Shown here piece after piece: positions 35,559-47,865 of a DNA stretch of 64,000 bases. The DNA is from Helicoverpa zea. Taxonomy: Eukaryota > Arthropoda > Insecta > Lepidoptera > Noctuidae. The position numbers and the translations under genes are program-made. The stretch covers positions 3,782,001-3,846,000 of the forward strand of contig NC_061474.1 of assembly GCF_022581195.2 (NCBI RefSeq), given 5' to 3'. A model generated the notes under the pieces. The model saw only the letters and a program-made list of their open reading frames with translations, searched no databases and was not told where the DNA came from. Each line of letters starts with the position of its first letter. Position 1 is the first letter of the stretch.

Positions 35559-36540
35559 CCCTAGAAGCCCAATCATAATTTAACTAGTTATAAAGCCCAA
35601 TCATACGTAAAAATGACGTGTAAAAATAAAACTTCAGAGTTTTCCAATTTTTTTCTGTTAATGAACTATATTTTTGAATGAGTTATCATAATTGAAGTTT
35701 TAATTAATAAATAAAATAGACTTTAAGTTAAAAAATACTCTTTATTAATACTATTATGGCATTTCAATCAAATCTTAGAAAAAAAACAACAAAAAAATCA
35801 AGCCTCTAACACTTTTTCTTAAAATTATGTAATTATAAAAAAAACAACTAGTTTTAAATTTTTTCATAAAATTAAATCGACTAGTAATAATATTTTATAA
35901 GTCTCTTAGAAAAAAACAGTCTTTATATACAGTCTTGACAAACATCAATGTTGTGTTCTCCACATACATCATTTGCAACACTGCGCTTTGGCCATCCACC
36001 TTTTTTTATATGAGCAAAATCCACAATAGCGTCGTTTTTTTGGTTCTGGCTCATCACTAATATTTTCTGATGATGGTGGTACCATTCCATTATCACTCCA
36101 GACATCATCTTCAACTACACAATCTTCTTTCTCGGATTCCGAATCCAGCAGAGAATAATCGTCATCATTTTCTAAAATTGTAGCAATTTCGTCCTGGTTT
36201 AGCCGTTGACGGGACGCCATTTTGTATTCAACCTGAAAATATTAATATTATATGTAAAATGTAACGAAACAATACGATTAACTCAAATAAATCACAAATT
36301 TAAAAAATTTGAAACAATTTCAAAAGTTACACAAAGCCCAATTATACGTCAAAATGACGTGCAACCTCTCTATTACAACAAAATGGCGGCACTTACCGAG
36401 ATGATGCAACTGTGTCCTGCGAGGTCCCAATGGCTACTGAGTTGGTTCAGAAGTTAGCGGCGATCTGACGGTAAACGTGAAAGTAACAGAGATATTTCGC
36501 CGCGGTATACGTCAAATTTACGTAGAATGGGCTTCTAGGG
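35559..36540 (-). mobile_element. Internally deleted piggyBac element with TTAA duplication
   Basis: Left end CCCTAGAAGCCCAATC, right end ATGGGCTTCTAGGG, each abutting TTAA (35555-35558 and 36541-36544), the hallmark of piggyBac. At 982 bp it is too short for a transposase. Residual coding sequence lies on the minus strand (35926-36220). Confidence 0.9.
35926..36220 (-). pseudogene. piggyBac transposase remnant (N-terminus fused to C-terminal zinc finger)
   Basis: Begins MASRQRLNQDEIATILEN with the acidic stretch typical of piggyBac N-termini, then jumps to a cysteine-rich C-terminal segment (RRYCGFCSYKKRWMAKAQC). The catalytic DDD core is deleted. The frame then breaks: the remaining VCGEHNIDVCQDC is in another frame (35926-35990). 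Confidence 0.85.
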
Positions 36541-36721
36541 TTAAATTACTTAGTAAAATAATTTATTCATTCCGTAATACACCAGTGTTTAACAAATAAA
36601 TATTCTGATACGGAACCGTCACTCCACATGCAAGAGTCCCCCTTAGCAGGCTCTATGTGAATCATTGTGAACTTATTTTGATATCTTCGAAAAAACTTGT
36701 ATAAATAAGAATAAAAACTAG

Positions 36722-36729
36722 TATAAATA
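36722..36729 (+). promoter_or_regulatory. TATA box of TIL copy 2
   Basis: TATAAATA 46 bp before the ATG at 36775, within the block shared with copy 1. Confidence 0.65.
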
Positions 36730-36774
36730 AGGTAACAGGTGGTCTTTTGTGATAGAATTCGAGGTGTCATCACA

Positions 36775-37375
36775 ATGTTTAAGTCGTCTTTCTTGATTTT
36801 GAGTTGCGTTGTGGTGGCTGTTGTGACGCGTGAGTACATACCCTCTTATTTTTTACTCAATACAAAGAATTTGATTTTAATTTTTAGCTTGTTACTTTTA
36901 GCATTTTTTGTATCCATGGCAAGGAAGGTATTTTCATAGGGACGCGGGTGTAACCCCGGATGAAAGCTTATCCTAAAGTTGCCGTTTCCCTGCGATTTCA
37001 TCCGCATCTTGTGGGATCTACTGCCCGTACCGGGATAAAATATAGCCTATGCCACTCGGTTCGGTATTTTCGAAGCCTTTAGGGTACAAACAAACAAACA
37101 AACAAAAAATCTTATTAATTGTATTAGTTAGTGTAAATAAGGCCATAGTTTTTAAACCGATGTTAAAGTTAGTTTTTCGTCTGATTTCAGAGTCACGGGA
37201 ATGTGGGCTCAATGAACATTTCACGCAGTGCGGTAGTGCTTGTCCAACTACATGTTCAAATCTGGGGCAGAATTGCCCTATAGCGCAATGCGTTGTCGGC
37301 TGCTTTTGTGACGAAGGTTATGCAAGAAATGATGTTGGAAAATGCATACCTGTTGGTGACTGCCAGTCCCAGTAG
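36775..37375 (+). CDS. Secreted TIL-domain (trypsin inhibitor-like) cysteine-rich protein, copy 2
   Basis: Exons 36775-36829 and 37191-37375 encode 79 residues. The first exon is a signal peptide (MFKSSFLILSCVVVAVVT). The second exon starts with the mature domain and has ten cysteines arranged as a TIL fold: ECG, TQCG, SACP, TTCS, QNCP, AQCV, GCFCDEG, GKCIP, GDC. Small secreted proteins of this family inhibit serine proteases in insect haemolymph, venom, silk or gut; the target here is unknown. The reactive loop would lie between the fifth and sixth cysteines (CPIAQC). Close similarity to the copy at 33923 in promoter, leader, intron and domain shows a tandem duplication. Confidence 0.88.
36936..37135. 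repeat. Dispersed repeat in TIL copy 2 intron
   Basis: GGGACGCGGGTGTAACCCCG, TACCGGGATAAAATATAGCC and an (AAAC)n run. It occupies the same intron as the repeat in copy 1, so the insertion predates the gene duplication. Confidence 0.7.
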
Positions 37376-38003
37376 GTATTAAAAGCCTGGTTCAGGGTAG
37401 GCGGTGCTTCCACGATGCCAAATGCGGTAGCATAAGTCATGATTTGTTTGTCTTCAGATGTTTACTTTTTGCATTTATGTAAGTTTATCATTTGCATTTA
37501 TGTTACTAAGTCTAATTTAGAAGGTTTGTTGATGAAAAAATCTTCATAATCCATAATTCGAAGACCTAAAAAATTTACAATAAATTATTGGAAGTACCTA
37601 CAAGACGTTTTCTTTTTTTACCTTTTATTACTGACTTGCTTGAGACTTGACTGATCTAGTGGTCGCAGATTCTTTGTAATCAAGATACTTGATTTGACTT
37701 TGATGAGATGATTTGAAAGTTTGACTTTGTGCTCCGGGTGGGTAAAGCTCAAAAGATGTTGATTCAGGCCATTTTAAAATAATAGCCAGACATGAAAAAT
37801 CTGAAAAGGAAAACAGTGACAACTACAGTTGAAGTGACACTGACAGTCGTGTGTCAAAGAAAACCTCAAAAATACAAGAATCTAAACATGAGGTTAGAAT
37901 AAAAGAAAAACCTTTAAACTAAGACTAATAAAACTATCTAAATAGACTCGCACACGCACTATTAATAACAGAACACCATTTGGATCAGAATTAATACAAA
38001 AAC
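37376..38003. other. Intergenic DNA between TIL copy 2 and mRpS10
   Basis: No coding segment seen. The left part (to about 37590) matches the 3' flank of TIL copy 1 (about 34552-34750), including GACTTG and TTTGTTTGT blocks, so the duplication extends past the gene. Confidence 0.45.
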
Positions 38004-38831
38004 ATGAACGCGATCAGGGTAAGTCACGAATTCTTATTGCTTCATTATACCGACTCGGTCGGAGTTTCCATTGAGTTTTAATTAAACTTCCAGAGTTTAT
38101 GGCGTTCTGCTCCTATGGCACGCAGTGCTTTAACAGCCAATTATGCTATACGACCTCTTTCGGCGGCGGCAGCGGTTCCTGTACAGAAACCTATTGAGCC
38201 CGTACCAACCACTGTAGAGTTAGATAAGTTATATAAACGGGTGGAGTTGGAAATGCGAGGTATAGACCCGGCAGTGCTGCTGAGTTACTCGTGGTTCTGT
38301 GTGGCGGCAGCTTCGCATTTGGGCATCGAAGTCACTAAGAGGTATGTTTTGAGGTTAAGTGATATTGTTATGATTGGTAGAGCTAATTACTGTTGCTATT
38401 GCTTATCATATCTAGACTGGTAACCATCCATTAGTAACCTTAATTTTGTATCTTAAAAACTACAGAAATGGCAGTAGGTCAGTGCAGTAGGTACAGTTTC
38501 AGTAAAAAAGAATAACTCTTGCTAAAAATATTGTGATTTTGTTGTATAAAATATCTAAAAATTATCTTTTCATTGCAGTTGGGCATTAAGAAAAGCTGAA
38601 AAAGAAAGACACACCCTTCTCCGTTGTGTCCATATTTACAAGAAGCACCGAGTCCAATACGAAGTGAGATCATACTTCAGATTCATCCATCTTCAGAGGC
38701 TGACTGGTTCTACTTGCGACACATACCTAGAATATATCCAGAGGAATCTTCCAGAAGGTTGTGCACTCAAAGTAACAAAGGTTGAGTGCCAGAAACTACA
38801 GGAACACATTACACCACCAACTAATGAATAA
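38004..38831 (+). CDS. mRpS10: Mitochondrial small-subunit ribosomal protein S10 (uS10m)
   Basis: Exons 38004-38018, 38094-38341 and 38579-38831 give 171 residues. The N-terminus is basic and alanine/serine-rich (MNAIRSLWRSAPMARSAL), as expected for a mitochondrial presequence. The core has LDKLYKRVELEMRGID, SWALRKAERERHTLLRCVHI, YKKHRVQYEVRSYFR, LTGSTCDTYLEYIQRNLPEG and LKVTKVECQKLQEHI, matching animal MRPS10. It is a component of the head of the 28S mitoribosomal subunit. The 15-bp first coding exon was chosen because its phase and donor (AGG|GTAAGT) fit. The gene faces TMEM216-like tail to tail, with 570 bp between stops. Confidence 0.94.
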
Positions 38832-39400
38832 GATTAAGTTTATATTGTAGACTTAGAATAAAATACGTTAATAGACTATGCATACAATTTTATTTCAATC
38901 TTACAATTACAAAATTTATTTAATGGCTTGTTCAAGATTACAGATAAACATATTTACAAACTGACTATTAGTCCCCTTACATTTAGGTCCATATTTTGAA
39001 TAGGACAAATTCTACATTGAGTAAATATTAAAAGTAGGCACAATTACTAGGGTAATATCTTAATTATAAAAAAAAGAACATCTAAAATTGAAATAATCTG
39101 TACTTCTGTACATTGAAAATAGGAAGTGCCAACTAGCTTTCATAAGAACTTTTAGTAACATATTTTCTAATGGGTTATAACTTTAAACAAAATTGTTGGA
39201 AACATTTTAATAAGTATAGATTATACTACAAAATTAGGTTGTCTTACTATAAAAATTTACTGTAATAAAATAGCCTAACTAAAAACTAAAGTTATGAGTT
39301 AAAAATAATGGAATTTTCTTATAATTCAGTCAACATTTGGCATCCATAGATTCTACCTATGTTGGCATCAATATCTCTTTGGCAGGGAGGTTCTAACACT

Positions 39401-40190
39401 TTATTCATACTGCTGGTGTTTACACACTGTTACGATGAACAGGATTGCGAAGGCCAGCTCTAGAGCATGGAACATCAACATTACTGCACACCAGATATAC
39501 TCCAGACGAAGTATGTATGTCTGGTATATTAGGAAGTAGCACACACCCACTGCAGAAGGTATGGTTAAGATGACTGAAAAGAACACTGGTACTTCTGAAA
39601 AAAAAACCAAATGTTATTTTAAATATTTAGTTTTAATAATGTTATTGTAATAAACTTTTGGAATTATTTATTTTAAAGAAAATATTTTGTATATGTATAA
39701 AGATATTTAAATTGTAACATATGTGATAGAAAAAAATACCAGAGTTCTGCTAGATCCTGGAGATGCATCAGTTCCAAATATGGGAAGCATTCTACTACCT
39801 AATTGGTAGCTGTTACTTTTTACAAGCTTTCATTTAACTCGTTACATTTTTACTTGTATGTTCCATAACATGTTAATATAGTAATATTACGTTGCTCAAT
39901 GGAACAATGACAATGGAGTCAATTTACTGACAAAAAAAAATGTAGAGGCACTTACTCTTGCTCGCTAAATTTCCTCTTCGTCCCAAAAATATGCGGATAA
40001 CTTCCACAAGACATAGAGCACTAAATATCCCGGCTTCAGTTAACAGCGCGTTCTCAGGATAAGACACATTGATAGCTTTTAAAATGCCCATGGCCACTTC
40101 ACACACGAAAAACATCCCAAGATAAAAACTGTTTAGATACAAAAGTATCTCATATGCTAAACTAGAATTAACATTAGTCACTTTGGACAT
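39401..40190 (-). CDS. TMEM216/TMEM80-family transmembrane protein
   Basis: Two exons on the minus strand, 40190-39956 and 39594-39401, encode 142 residues. There are four hydrophobic segments. Marker motifs are LLYLNSFYLGMFFVCEV, SALCLVEVIRIFLGRRGNLAS, PSAVGVCYFLIYQTYILRLE and MLMFHALELAFAILFIV. These match the Transmemb_17 family (TMEM216, TMEM80, TMEM17), which sits at the ciliary transition zone in the Meckel-syndrome complex. EVIRIFLGRRGN and QTYILRLE point to the TMEM216/80 branch. In insects ciliated cells are mainly sensory neurons and sperm, so expression there is expected (inference). Confidence 0.88.
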
Positions 40191-42245
40191 TTTCCTGAAA
40201 GAATCAATGATGACGACTGTTTTGTTTACTTGTGTTGACGTTTTTACTTTTTTGTTTATTCGATCGACCGCCCGGGCGCCTGGACAACGGGGTGCCGGAT
40301 ACAGAAATGACGTAAGCTGTCAAAACTACGAATGAAGATTGCGCGCGCTTGTATTGATTTCCGCGTTTCGAAAGACAACCGTCTCTTCTACAATAGATAC
40401 CTATTTATTTTAGATATTACATTTCAATTTTATTGGATTTAAATACTTTTAAATAGAAATTAATAATCAATTAAGTACAACCCCAATAATAAGTATGTAT
40501 CATGTGAACCTGTCGTTCTTCGCTTACGAAATTAGTTGTGAAACATGCACCTAATTTATTTTATGAAAGTTGTTACGCTAAGGCATTATATTGTTCATAA
40601 TCATAAAACATTTTTATTAGTTAAGATTACCTACTCAACGGAAATTAAATTCAATTAATTCAATATTATTGGGTATTAAATTCAAATATCAAAATCGTCC
40701 AGCATGTACCTACAAAGCAATGACTTCCTAATAGTTACCATGAGGAGACTCATTCATTATTGAATTCTTTCACCGTTTACGCACTGCATTGCATGTGCAT
40801 GTGCAACGGTCGAGTGCATTCGTTCGTTACGCAACAAATGCACTATCAGACGTAAACGCTATGAAAACGGAAAGTTACCGGGTAGGAAGAGTATCGCGGA
40901 AGTTGAGCCAACTAGCTTTGTGGCTGAAGTAATTTCTACTAAAGGAGGTACCTATATTACTGGGATAAGTACCTACCTACGTACTTCATACCTGTTGTAA
41001 AAGCCGTTGTATGTCAGAGCGCAGATATACGCGAGTCACAATTGATTTTCTATTGTTTTAGATATAGGAATTTTGCAATTACAAACCTACTCGTATGGGT
41101 CTCCCTCCTGTCAAAATTTTCATATCCAAAGACAGTTCGATTATTGAAATCGGCTATAAATTCTATCTACATTGTAACCTAAGTAACGGCTGGTTATCTA
41201 AATATATTATTACGTAGTCAGCTAGTAAATAAGCCTGACTTAACAAGTAACAAGAAGTACCGGCGCTACTTCTACTTGCATTCTCATTTGAACTTACCAC
41301 CTCACTGCACCGGCTTGGTAAGTTTTCCGCTAGAGTAACCATAGTAGCAAACCATGCAGGAATAATCTTTATAATATTTAAAGATGTAGAGAAGAAATCT
41401 TTCAATGTATAGTCCATTTATCATGTAAGGCTTTTTATACAGGACATGGCAGAAGACAGTATTAAAATAAACTTCCAAAATGTTTGATTAAATAAGACCG
41501 TCGCAACTTCGTGCATATGTAACTAATTACTGGTATGAATAACAAGTGAACCGGGTTACTGTGTAATATTACACGCGTTGACCACTCAACCATGGAATTG
41601 CCATTTCACAGAGTTAATAGATACCATTTGACACCCGTCTTAACAAGGCGTATTGGGTTGCCCGGGTAACTGGGTCGAGGAGGTCGGACAAGCAGTCGTT
41701 TCATTTAAAACATTGGTAATCAGCTGCATCCGGTTAGACTGGAAGCCGACCCAAACATGATTGGGAAAAGGCTCGGAGGATGATGAATCAGCTGCATCCG
41801 TTTAGACTGAAAGCTGACCCCAACAAAGTTGGGCATATGCTCGGGAGATGATGAATAGCCGAATAAGAAACACACTATGAGCATGGCGAATGAAAAAAGT
41901 TATTAGTCCGTCTTTAAGATATCCTTGAAATAAAGGACTAATTACTTTTTTGCCAATCTTAAATGCGGCCTATGTAATTAGCATCATATATTTTTAACCC
42001 TGTCGTCACGCCTATTCACCTCCCCCAGTACCAAAAGTAGGTGCAATTTCCTAACAGTCCTCTCATCCGTGGACAGCTGGTAAAACTATTGGTAGAAAGT
42101 GCACAGCTTTCTGCAACGAAAGAGGGAAACGCGATGCACCGATGCAACGCGGAATCACAACATTTCCGTTGATTGCAGACACTGGACGTGTAGACGAAAA
42201 TCCGATATACAAACTTTTTGAAACGATTTCTTTTTAAATCTCAAA
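40191..42245. other. Intergenic DNA upstream of sulfotransferase
   Basis: The promoter of the TMEM216-like gene should lie just right of 40190 (GC-rich CGACCGCCCGGGCGCC near 40264). Otherwise AT-rich with short meaningless frames and one SINE. Confidence 0.4.
41648..41860 (+). repeat. SINE with partly duplicated 3' part
   Basis: Core from GTATTGGGTTGCCCGGGTAA to GGGAAAAGGCTCGGAGGATG, followed directly by a second copy of the last third (ATCAGCTGCATCCG to GGGAGATGATGAATAGCC). Confidence 0.8.
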
Positions 42246-44756
42246 ATGAAATCGAAACCAGTGTTGACATTTTCGAAATTAGATCCCGAAACGGGAGGTG
42301 TGCTGGATAGGATGTTTGACAAGAAGGATAGCATGGTGGAAATTAATCCGGGTAGGGTAATTCTCCCAGCTGACTATATGACTATTGGTCAGGATATCCT
42401 GGATATGGATGTTCGGGATTCGGACGTCTGGATGTGCTCTTATCCTAGAACTGGTGAGTGTTTTTTTTGGTGGATTCTTTCTTTTTTTTAATTTGATTTG
42501 ATTATAGTACTTTTAATTCAGGTGATGCTTTTCATCTTTGCATCTTAATAACTTTTCAAGTTAATTGATTCATCAGCAGAAATTGAGACTAAAATTAAAT
42601 AACTTATCTTCCATGAGATTTATGGTACCTAGGTAGAGAAAAGGTCTATCTAATTTATCGAGCGCAGTTATTTTTTAAATTTCTTGCCAATTCTGCGTTC
42701 TGAAGTAACGTTAACGTTACTTACGTTACTATTTTACTTTACCGTGTCAATAGGCAGTTAGAAAGTTTAGTTTAAAAAAATCTGGTCTAAAACAAGATGT
42801 GTTTTTTATTCAGGTTCAACTTGGGCTCAGGAAATGGTCTGGCTGATCGGACATAACTTAGATTATGAAGGCGCTAAGTCACTGCAACAAGTAAGTGCTT
42901 ATAAACATTTAAGTGATATTATATTTAAAATTCACGGAATCCAATTTATTCAAGCTATCGACCTTAGTATGTCAGCATTTACTGGTCAGTACCTACTTCC
43001 TTAATGTCTGAAAGTACATAAAGTGCCACTTATCTACTGTAGCTCATCTAACGGCGGTTTCCTATACATTCTATCTATCTGATGTTTTGCTAATAAGAGA
43101 TAGAATTTTGACATTCACCTGATACAAGTAGGTTAGTAACAGGTATTTGTGGAAATCAAAGGGGGAGGCCTAAGTTCAGCAGTGGACTGAATTTACATAG
43201 ATGTTTACATAACATATATTACATATTAAATCTACATACTTAACCGTCGTCAGTTGATTCTATAAAAACATCGACCATATAATTTATAGATAACATATAA
43301 ATAATATATATTTATTTATATATAATATATTATTTATCGAATATGTATTTATAAATATGTATATGTGTAGCTATATGTAGTTTATCAGTTGTGTTAGCAC
43401 CCATAACACAAGTTAATTAATAACTTACCATGGGGCTAACCGACCGTGTGTGAAAAGGTGTCCCGACATTATTTATTTATTTATTTATTTTATTTATTTA
43501 TTTATCGACTCTTCTAGATTCGATGTCCCCTCGTGGAGCTATCCTGCATCATGGTGGCTGGCCACTCCACATGGTGCAAGGAGTCAGTTCAGGGCACTTC
43601 GGTAGACCTGGTGAAGCATCGTCTGCCGTACCCTCGTTACATCCGCAGTCATCTGCCCTGGGATCTACTGCCTGTGGGCATCGAAAACGATGATGGATCT
43701 GCCAAGCCGAAGGTAACAGAATGATTTTAGTAATTTTTTGCTTCCTGAGGATCGATGGTTTTTTTGTTTAAAGATTTTTTATAATGAGTTATCTAGTATA
43801 GCTATAAATTTTATTTGATTCTCTGTCATTACCAATTGATGACGATCAAAATGGTACACACGAAATCAAGACCCGATCGAGAGTCAGTATTTCTGGTAAG
43901 ACTAAGCTAGTTGATATCAAAAGTCAAGTCAAACATATTGGGCCTCAAGAATTTTCTACCATTTAACACAGATAAGCTATATTTTATCCCGGTGCGGGCA
44001 GTGAAACCGCGAGACGGCTAGTTTTTAATAAAGCGTTGGTATTCCGCAGGTGATATACACGTCCCGTAACCCCAAAGATATGGTGGTATCGTATTACCAC
44101 TACTGCACACTGGTGCACGGCCTCAAGGGGACCTTCGAGGAGTTCTGTGATCTCTTCATGAGGGACCGCGCCCCATTTGGACCCGTGTGGAATCATATAC
44201 TTGGTGAGTTGTCTTGAAATTGTTAGCAGAGATCAAAAGGTTACGTTTACCACTTCATATGTGTTTTTGCTGAGAAGAAAAGTGGTGGAATAAACTAGCA
44301 ACACAATTGGCCCATTTAGTAGCGCTCCTTTACATACCTAGACATCTTTGCTCTTAAAAGTAATTAAATTATTTTCTTCTATATTCGTTTCTAGGCTTCT
44401 GGAAACGTCGCCACGACCCCAATGTACTGTTCATAAAATTTGAACAAATGAAACGCGACCTACCTTCTGTGGTCAGGAAAACTGCTGAATTTCTCAACAA
44501 AGAGTTAACTGATACGCAAGTCGACAAACTATGCGACCATCTCTCTTTCCAAAACATGAAGACGAATCGAGCTGTCAACTTGGAAGCCATCTTGGAAAAG
44601 TCTTTCGGAGTCAGTTATCTTGAGTCGACAGATTTGAGGTTCATAAGGAAAGGCGAGATCGGGGACTGGAAGAATCATATGTCAGATGATCTGTCTAGAA
44701 GGTTCGACGAATGGGCCGAACAACATTTAAAAGGGACTGAGCTTAGTTTCGAGTAA
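42246..44756 (+). CDS. Cytosolic sulfotransferase (SULT family)
   Basis: Exons 42246-42453, 42814-42890, 43518-43712, 44050-44203 and 44395-44756 give 331 residues with matching phases. The PAPS 5'-phosphosulfate loop is CSYPRTGSTWAQEMVW, slightly different from the usual YPKSGTTW. The catalytic His follows in RYIRSHLPWDLLP. The 3'-phosphate site is VIYTSRNPKDMVVSYYHYC, and the C-terminal RKGEIGDWKNHM closes the PAPS pocket. The enzyme transfers sulfate from PAPS to small hydroxylated or amine acceptors in the cytosol; the acceptor cannot be told from sequence. No signal peptide. A 48-bp SINE tail lies just after the stop, with its target duplication covering the last codons. Confidence 0.94.
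43365..43505 (+). repeat. LINE 3' tail with (ATTT)n
   Basis: AGTTGTGTTAGCACCCATAA, TTACCATGGGGCTAACCGAC and GTGTGAAAAGGTGTCCCGAC followed by a run of TTTA units, a common moth non-LTR retrotransposon end. Confidence 0.65.
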
Positions 44757-44759
44757 GGT

Positions 44760-44807
44760 CATCCTCCTCCGAGCCTTTTTCCGAACTATGTTGGGGTCGG
44801 GTTCCAG
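44760..44807 (-). repeat. 5'-truncated SINE insertion just after the sulfotransferase stop
   Basis: 48 bp match the last part of the SINE (minus strand CTGGAACCCGACCCCAACAT to GGCTCGGAGGAGGATG). It is flanked by the exact 16-bp repeat TAGTTTCGAGTAAGGT (44744-44759 and 44808-44823), which includes the stop codon TAA at 44754-44756. Confidence 0.88.
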
Positions 44808-44823
44808 TAGTTTCGAGTAAGGT

Positions 44824-47800
44824 GAGGGGGTATTTATGCTTGATTTTGTAGTGTTTATTTAAAAATATTTTTATACGTAACAATATACCTATGTACCTAA
44901 GTTTATTTTTTGACATTGATAAGGAACTAGTTACGTGTTGTAGGTGTCTAAAGATAATGGTGTCTACTCGAAGACAATTAGTCTGATTTTTAATGGTTTT
45001 TGTCTGGGACATTTTGATAATGTTTTTTTTCCAAAACAGTATTGTATTTAATTCACGTTTTATTCTAATAATTATAGCTCCTAGTTAACTAAGTTTGCTC
45101 ATTGTCAGATGCTCATGTTATTTTACTTTATAAATAAATTGTAAGAACATAACATATAAGTAAACTAAGTACTGGTAAAGTAAAAAAATAAATAAAAATA
45201 AATGTAATTTTAACTTTAGGTACTTACATAATATATTGTTTTATTTTTACAACGTATAAGTTTCTGAAACCCCTAATAGTCCCTACCTAGGTAAAAGTGA
45301 AAGTGAGTACCTAAGTGCATACTAGTAAAATGTACCTGACGCAGTATTTAATAAACATGTTCATTTTTAAGTGTTTAATGAAAACCTATCGATTATTATA
45401 AGGGCTGATTCGACTAAACTGGAATAAGGTATAATCCGAGAATAAATCAATCTTGGTAGGTAAGTATAGTAACTTAAGGATTAGTTCAAGTTTCGTCAAA
45501 TCGACTCTAATTGGATTAAAAATAAAACAAAACACACTTTGATGTTTTTTTTAATACCACAAAAGTGAGATTCGCAGAGATGGTAAAGAACAAAAATACC
45601 TATTAACTTTCAAGCACAATTTACCCATTATTATCAACACAGATAATACAAGAAAACATCATCATAATATTGACATTAAAAATAGCTTTCTCAATAACAG
45701 TTTGATATAGCAATAAAGTAACATGAATTAGGTAAGATTTTTTGTAGCTCTTTAAAAACTTTGTGAAAATACTTTTTGCGTGATAATAAATAATCTTATA
45801 TTCCTATTTTGTTAAAATTAATATTAAGTACTTAATAATATGTACAATTTCATAAAATATGTAAACAAAATAAAAAAATAAAATTGAAAAATAAGTACCT
45901 AACAAAAACGTCATAAAATAAAAATAAAGACATGATCTGAAAATAATCTCAAAACGACTAGATAAATATAATTTAATTGACTCACAACACTCAGCTACGC
46001 AGTGAACTTTAGCTTTAATAACCTTTTTTTTTTAAATATTATATAGGTAGGTACTATATCTGTGTATTACATACCTAATTATGAACGTACTTATTGCACA
46101 TGTGTTTTCAAATTACGGCAACCGGGGGAAAAACCTAAAAATCTAGGTAAATAACCATTTTTTGCGACATTTTAAGTAATATTTTTTTGAAGACATAGAA
46201 ATCCAATGAATGGAATAAAAAAGTATGTAAAATGATAAACAAAAAAAAACAGCTAATCTCTTGTTTCGAAATTCAAAATGTGAGTAGAAAAAATGGACCA
46301 TAGCCAACTATAAGCAGGTAATGCATAGATATAGACCTTTTTATTGAATTTATGACTTCAAATAAATCTACATTGATCGCGGCTCTTGTGTGATCCTAAA
46401 ATAAAGGATTTATTAATTAATTAAATTTTGTGCCTAGTGAGGGCGTAGCGAGGAATATAAGTACAATATTTACAAAAAGTGAGTATTTTGTGTAGGTAAA
46501 ATGTAACTTACCAATTAAAAAGAAACCTTAAATTATATCATAGCATAAATATTTAACAAATTTTAACAGCAAATCGTATACAATTTTAGGTAAAAACTAT
46601 GAGAATTTCCAAGCATTATAAATTAAATAAGCATTATATAAAAACGAAAAAAATATATACATAAAAAAGGGTGAGGTCCATGATGTTATTTTTTTTATAA
46701 GTTAATGTTATAACACCAATTTTGATAGGTAACCAATTAACAGATAAGTATTTAAAACTATTTGTGCTTTGAAAAAACAATTACATATTAATACTGGTAC
46801 TAGATAATTTTCTACACATTTATGAAAAACGTGCCAAAGGTGACATAAGCCTGCTACGCCCCTTTTAAATTCTAAGAGACGACCATACATCTTGAGGTTA
46901 CTAAGTAACATTCTATCTAAGTACATACTTTAAAGATACAATAAAAATATCGTCTTTGCTTCGTGTACAAGAAAATATATTCTATAATTAATACGTTCAT
47001 GGTAAATCATCTATTTTCTCCTTACTTCAAAACCGCCGTTTGACAGCGTCAAATATTTTGATATATTTTTTTAAACTATTTTTTTATGTTTAGTTTCTAT
47101 TGTCATCTTGTAAAGCTCGTAACTTGTTCTCTTTTCTTTTAATAGTAATCTTTGGAATTATTTTTGGGATGTATTCGACTGAGATCTATTAAATACTAAA
47201 AAAGTTTAATATTTTTAACTCTAACAATGTTCCACCAACTTTTGAGCTCGTAACATAATTTTCTGATGAATATTTGATCCTAACAAAAACAATTAAGTAC
47301 AACAATAATGTCTTCTATATCTAAATATACTTATTATGCAAAATAAAACTTGTTTTATGGACTAGAGTGAATTTGTAAATAGATTTTCAAAACGATACAT
47401 TAGGCCGAGATGCTCAATAGGAATTGTTCTGTTAAAAATACTGATATTTGTAAACCATTCTGATTTTGATATTCACTAGTAACCCGTTTCACCCTCTCCT
47501 GACAACGAAGATATGCTTTATGAAAGACTTATGAGATAATAATTAATAACCTTTACAACCTTTAAATGACTAATAGAAGTAATTACAACAAAAATAATAC
47601 ACGATACAGATGTTTTAAATCACGAAAGCGGGTGAGCCATACCTGTGTATTACATGTAAATTACGTACATACACATGTCTTTATGTATGACTCGGCTAGT
47701 CGTCCACTGTTGAGCGCTTCCGAGCTTACACATACAAAGACAATGTGCATATACACACAAGTAAGACTTACCCGTTTTCGCAATATAAAACATCTGTACA

Positions 47801-47865
47801 CAAAAGTGATTTGTGCTTTAGCTTGTCAGAGGACAAAACAGGTGAATTAGAAAACTATTTAAACT
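44824..47865. other. Sulfotransferase 3' flank and guanylyl cyclase 3' UTR/intergenic
   Basis: Very AT-rich over 3 kb, without a supportable coding segment. The right part probably includes the 3' UTR of the minus-strand cyclase (inference). Confidence 0.4.

Noticed and set aside
35969..36220. 83-residue acidic protein as a host gene
   Set aside because: It lies within TTAA-bounded piggyBac ends and matches the head and tail of that transposase.
41163..41417. 84-residue minus-strand frame
   Set aside because: No family resemblance and no promoter or splice context seen.
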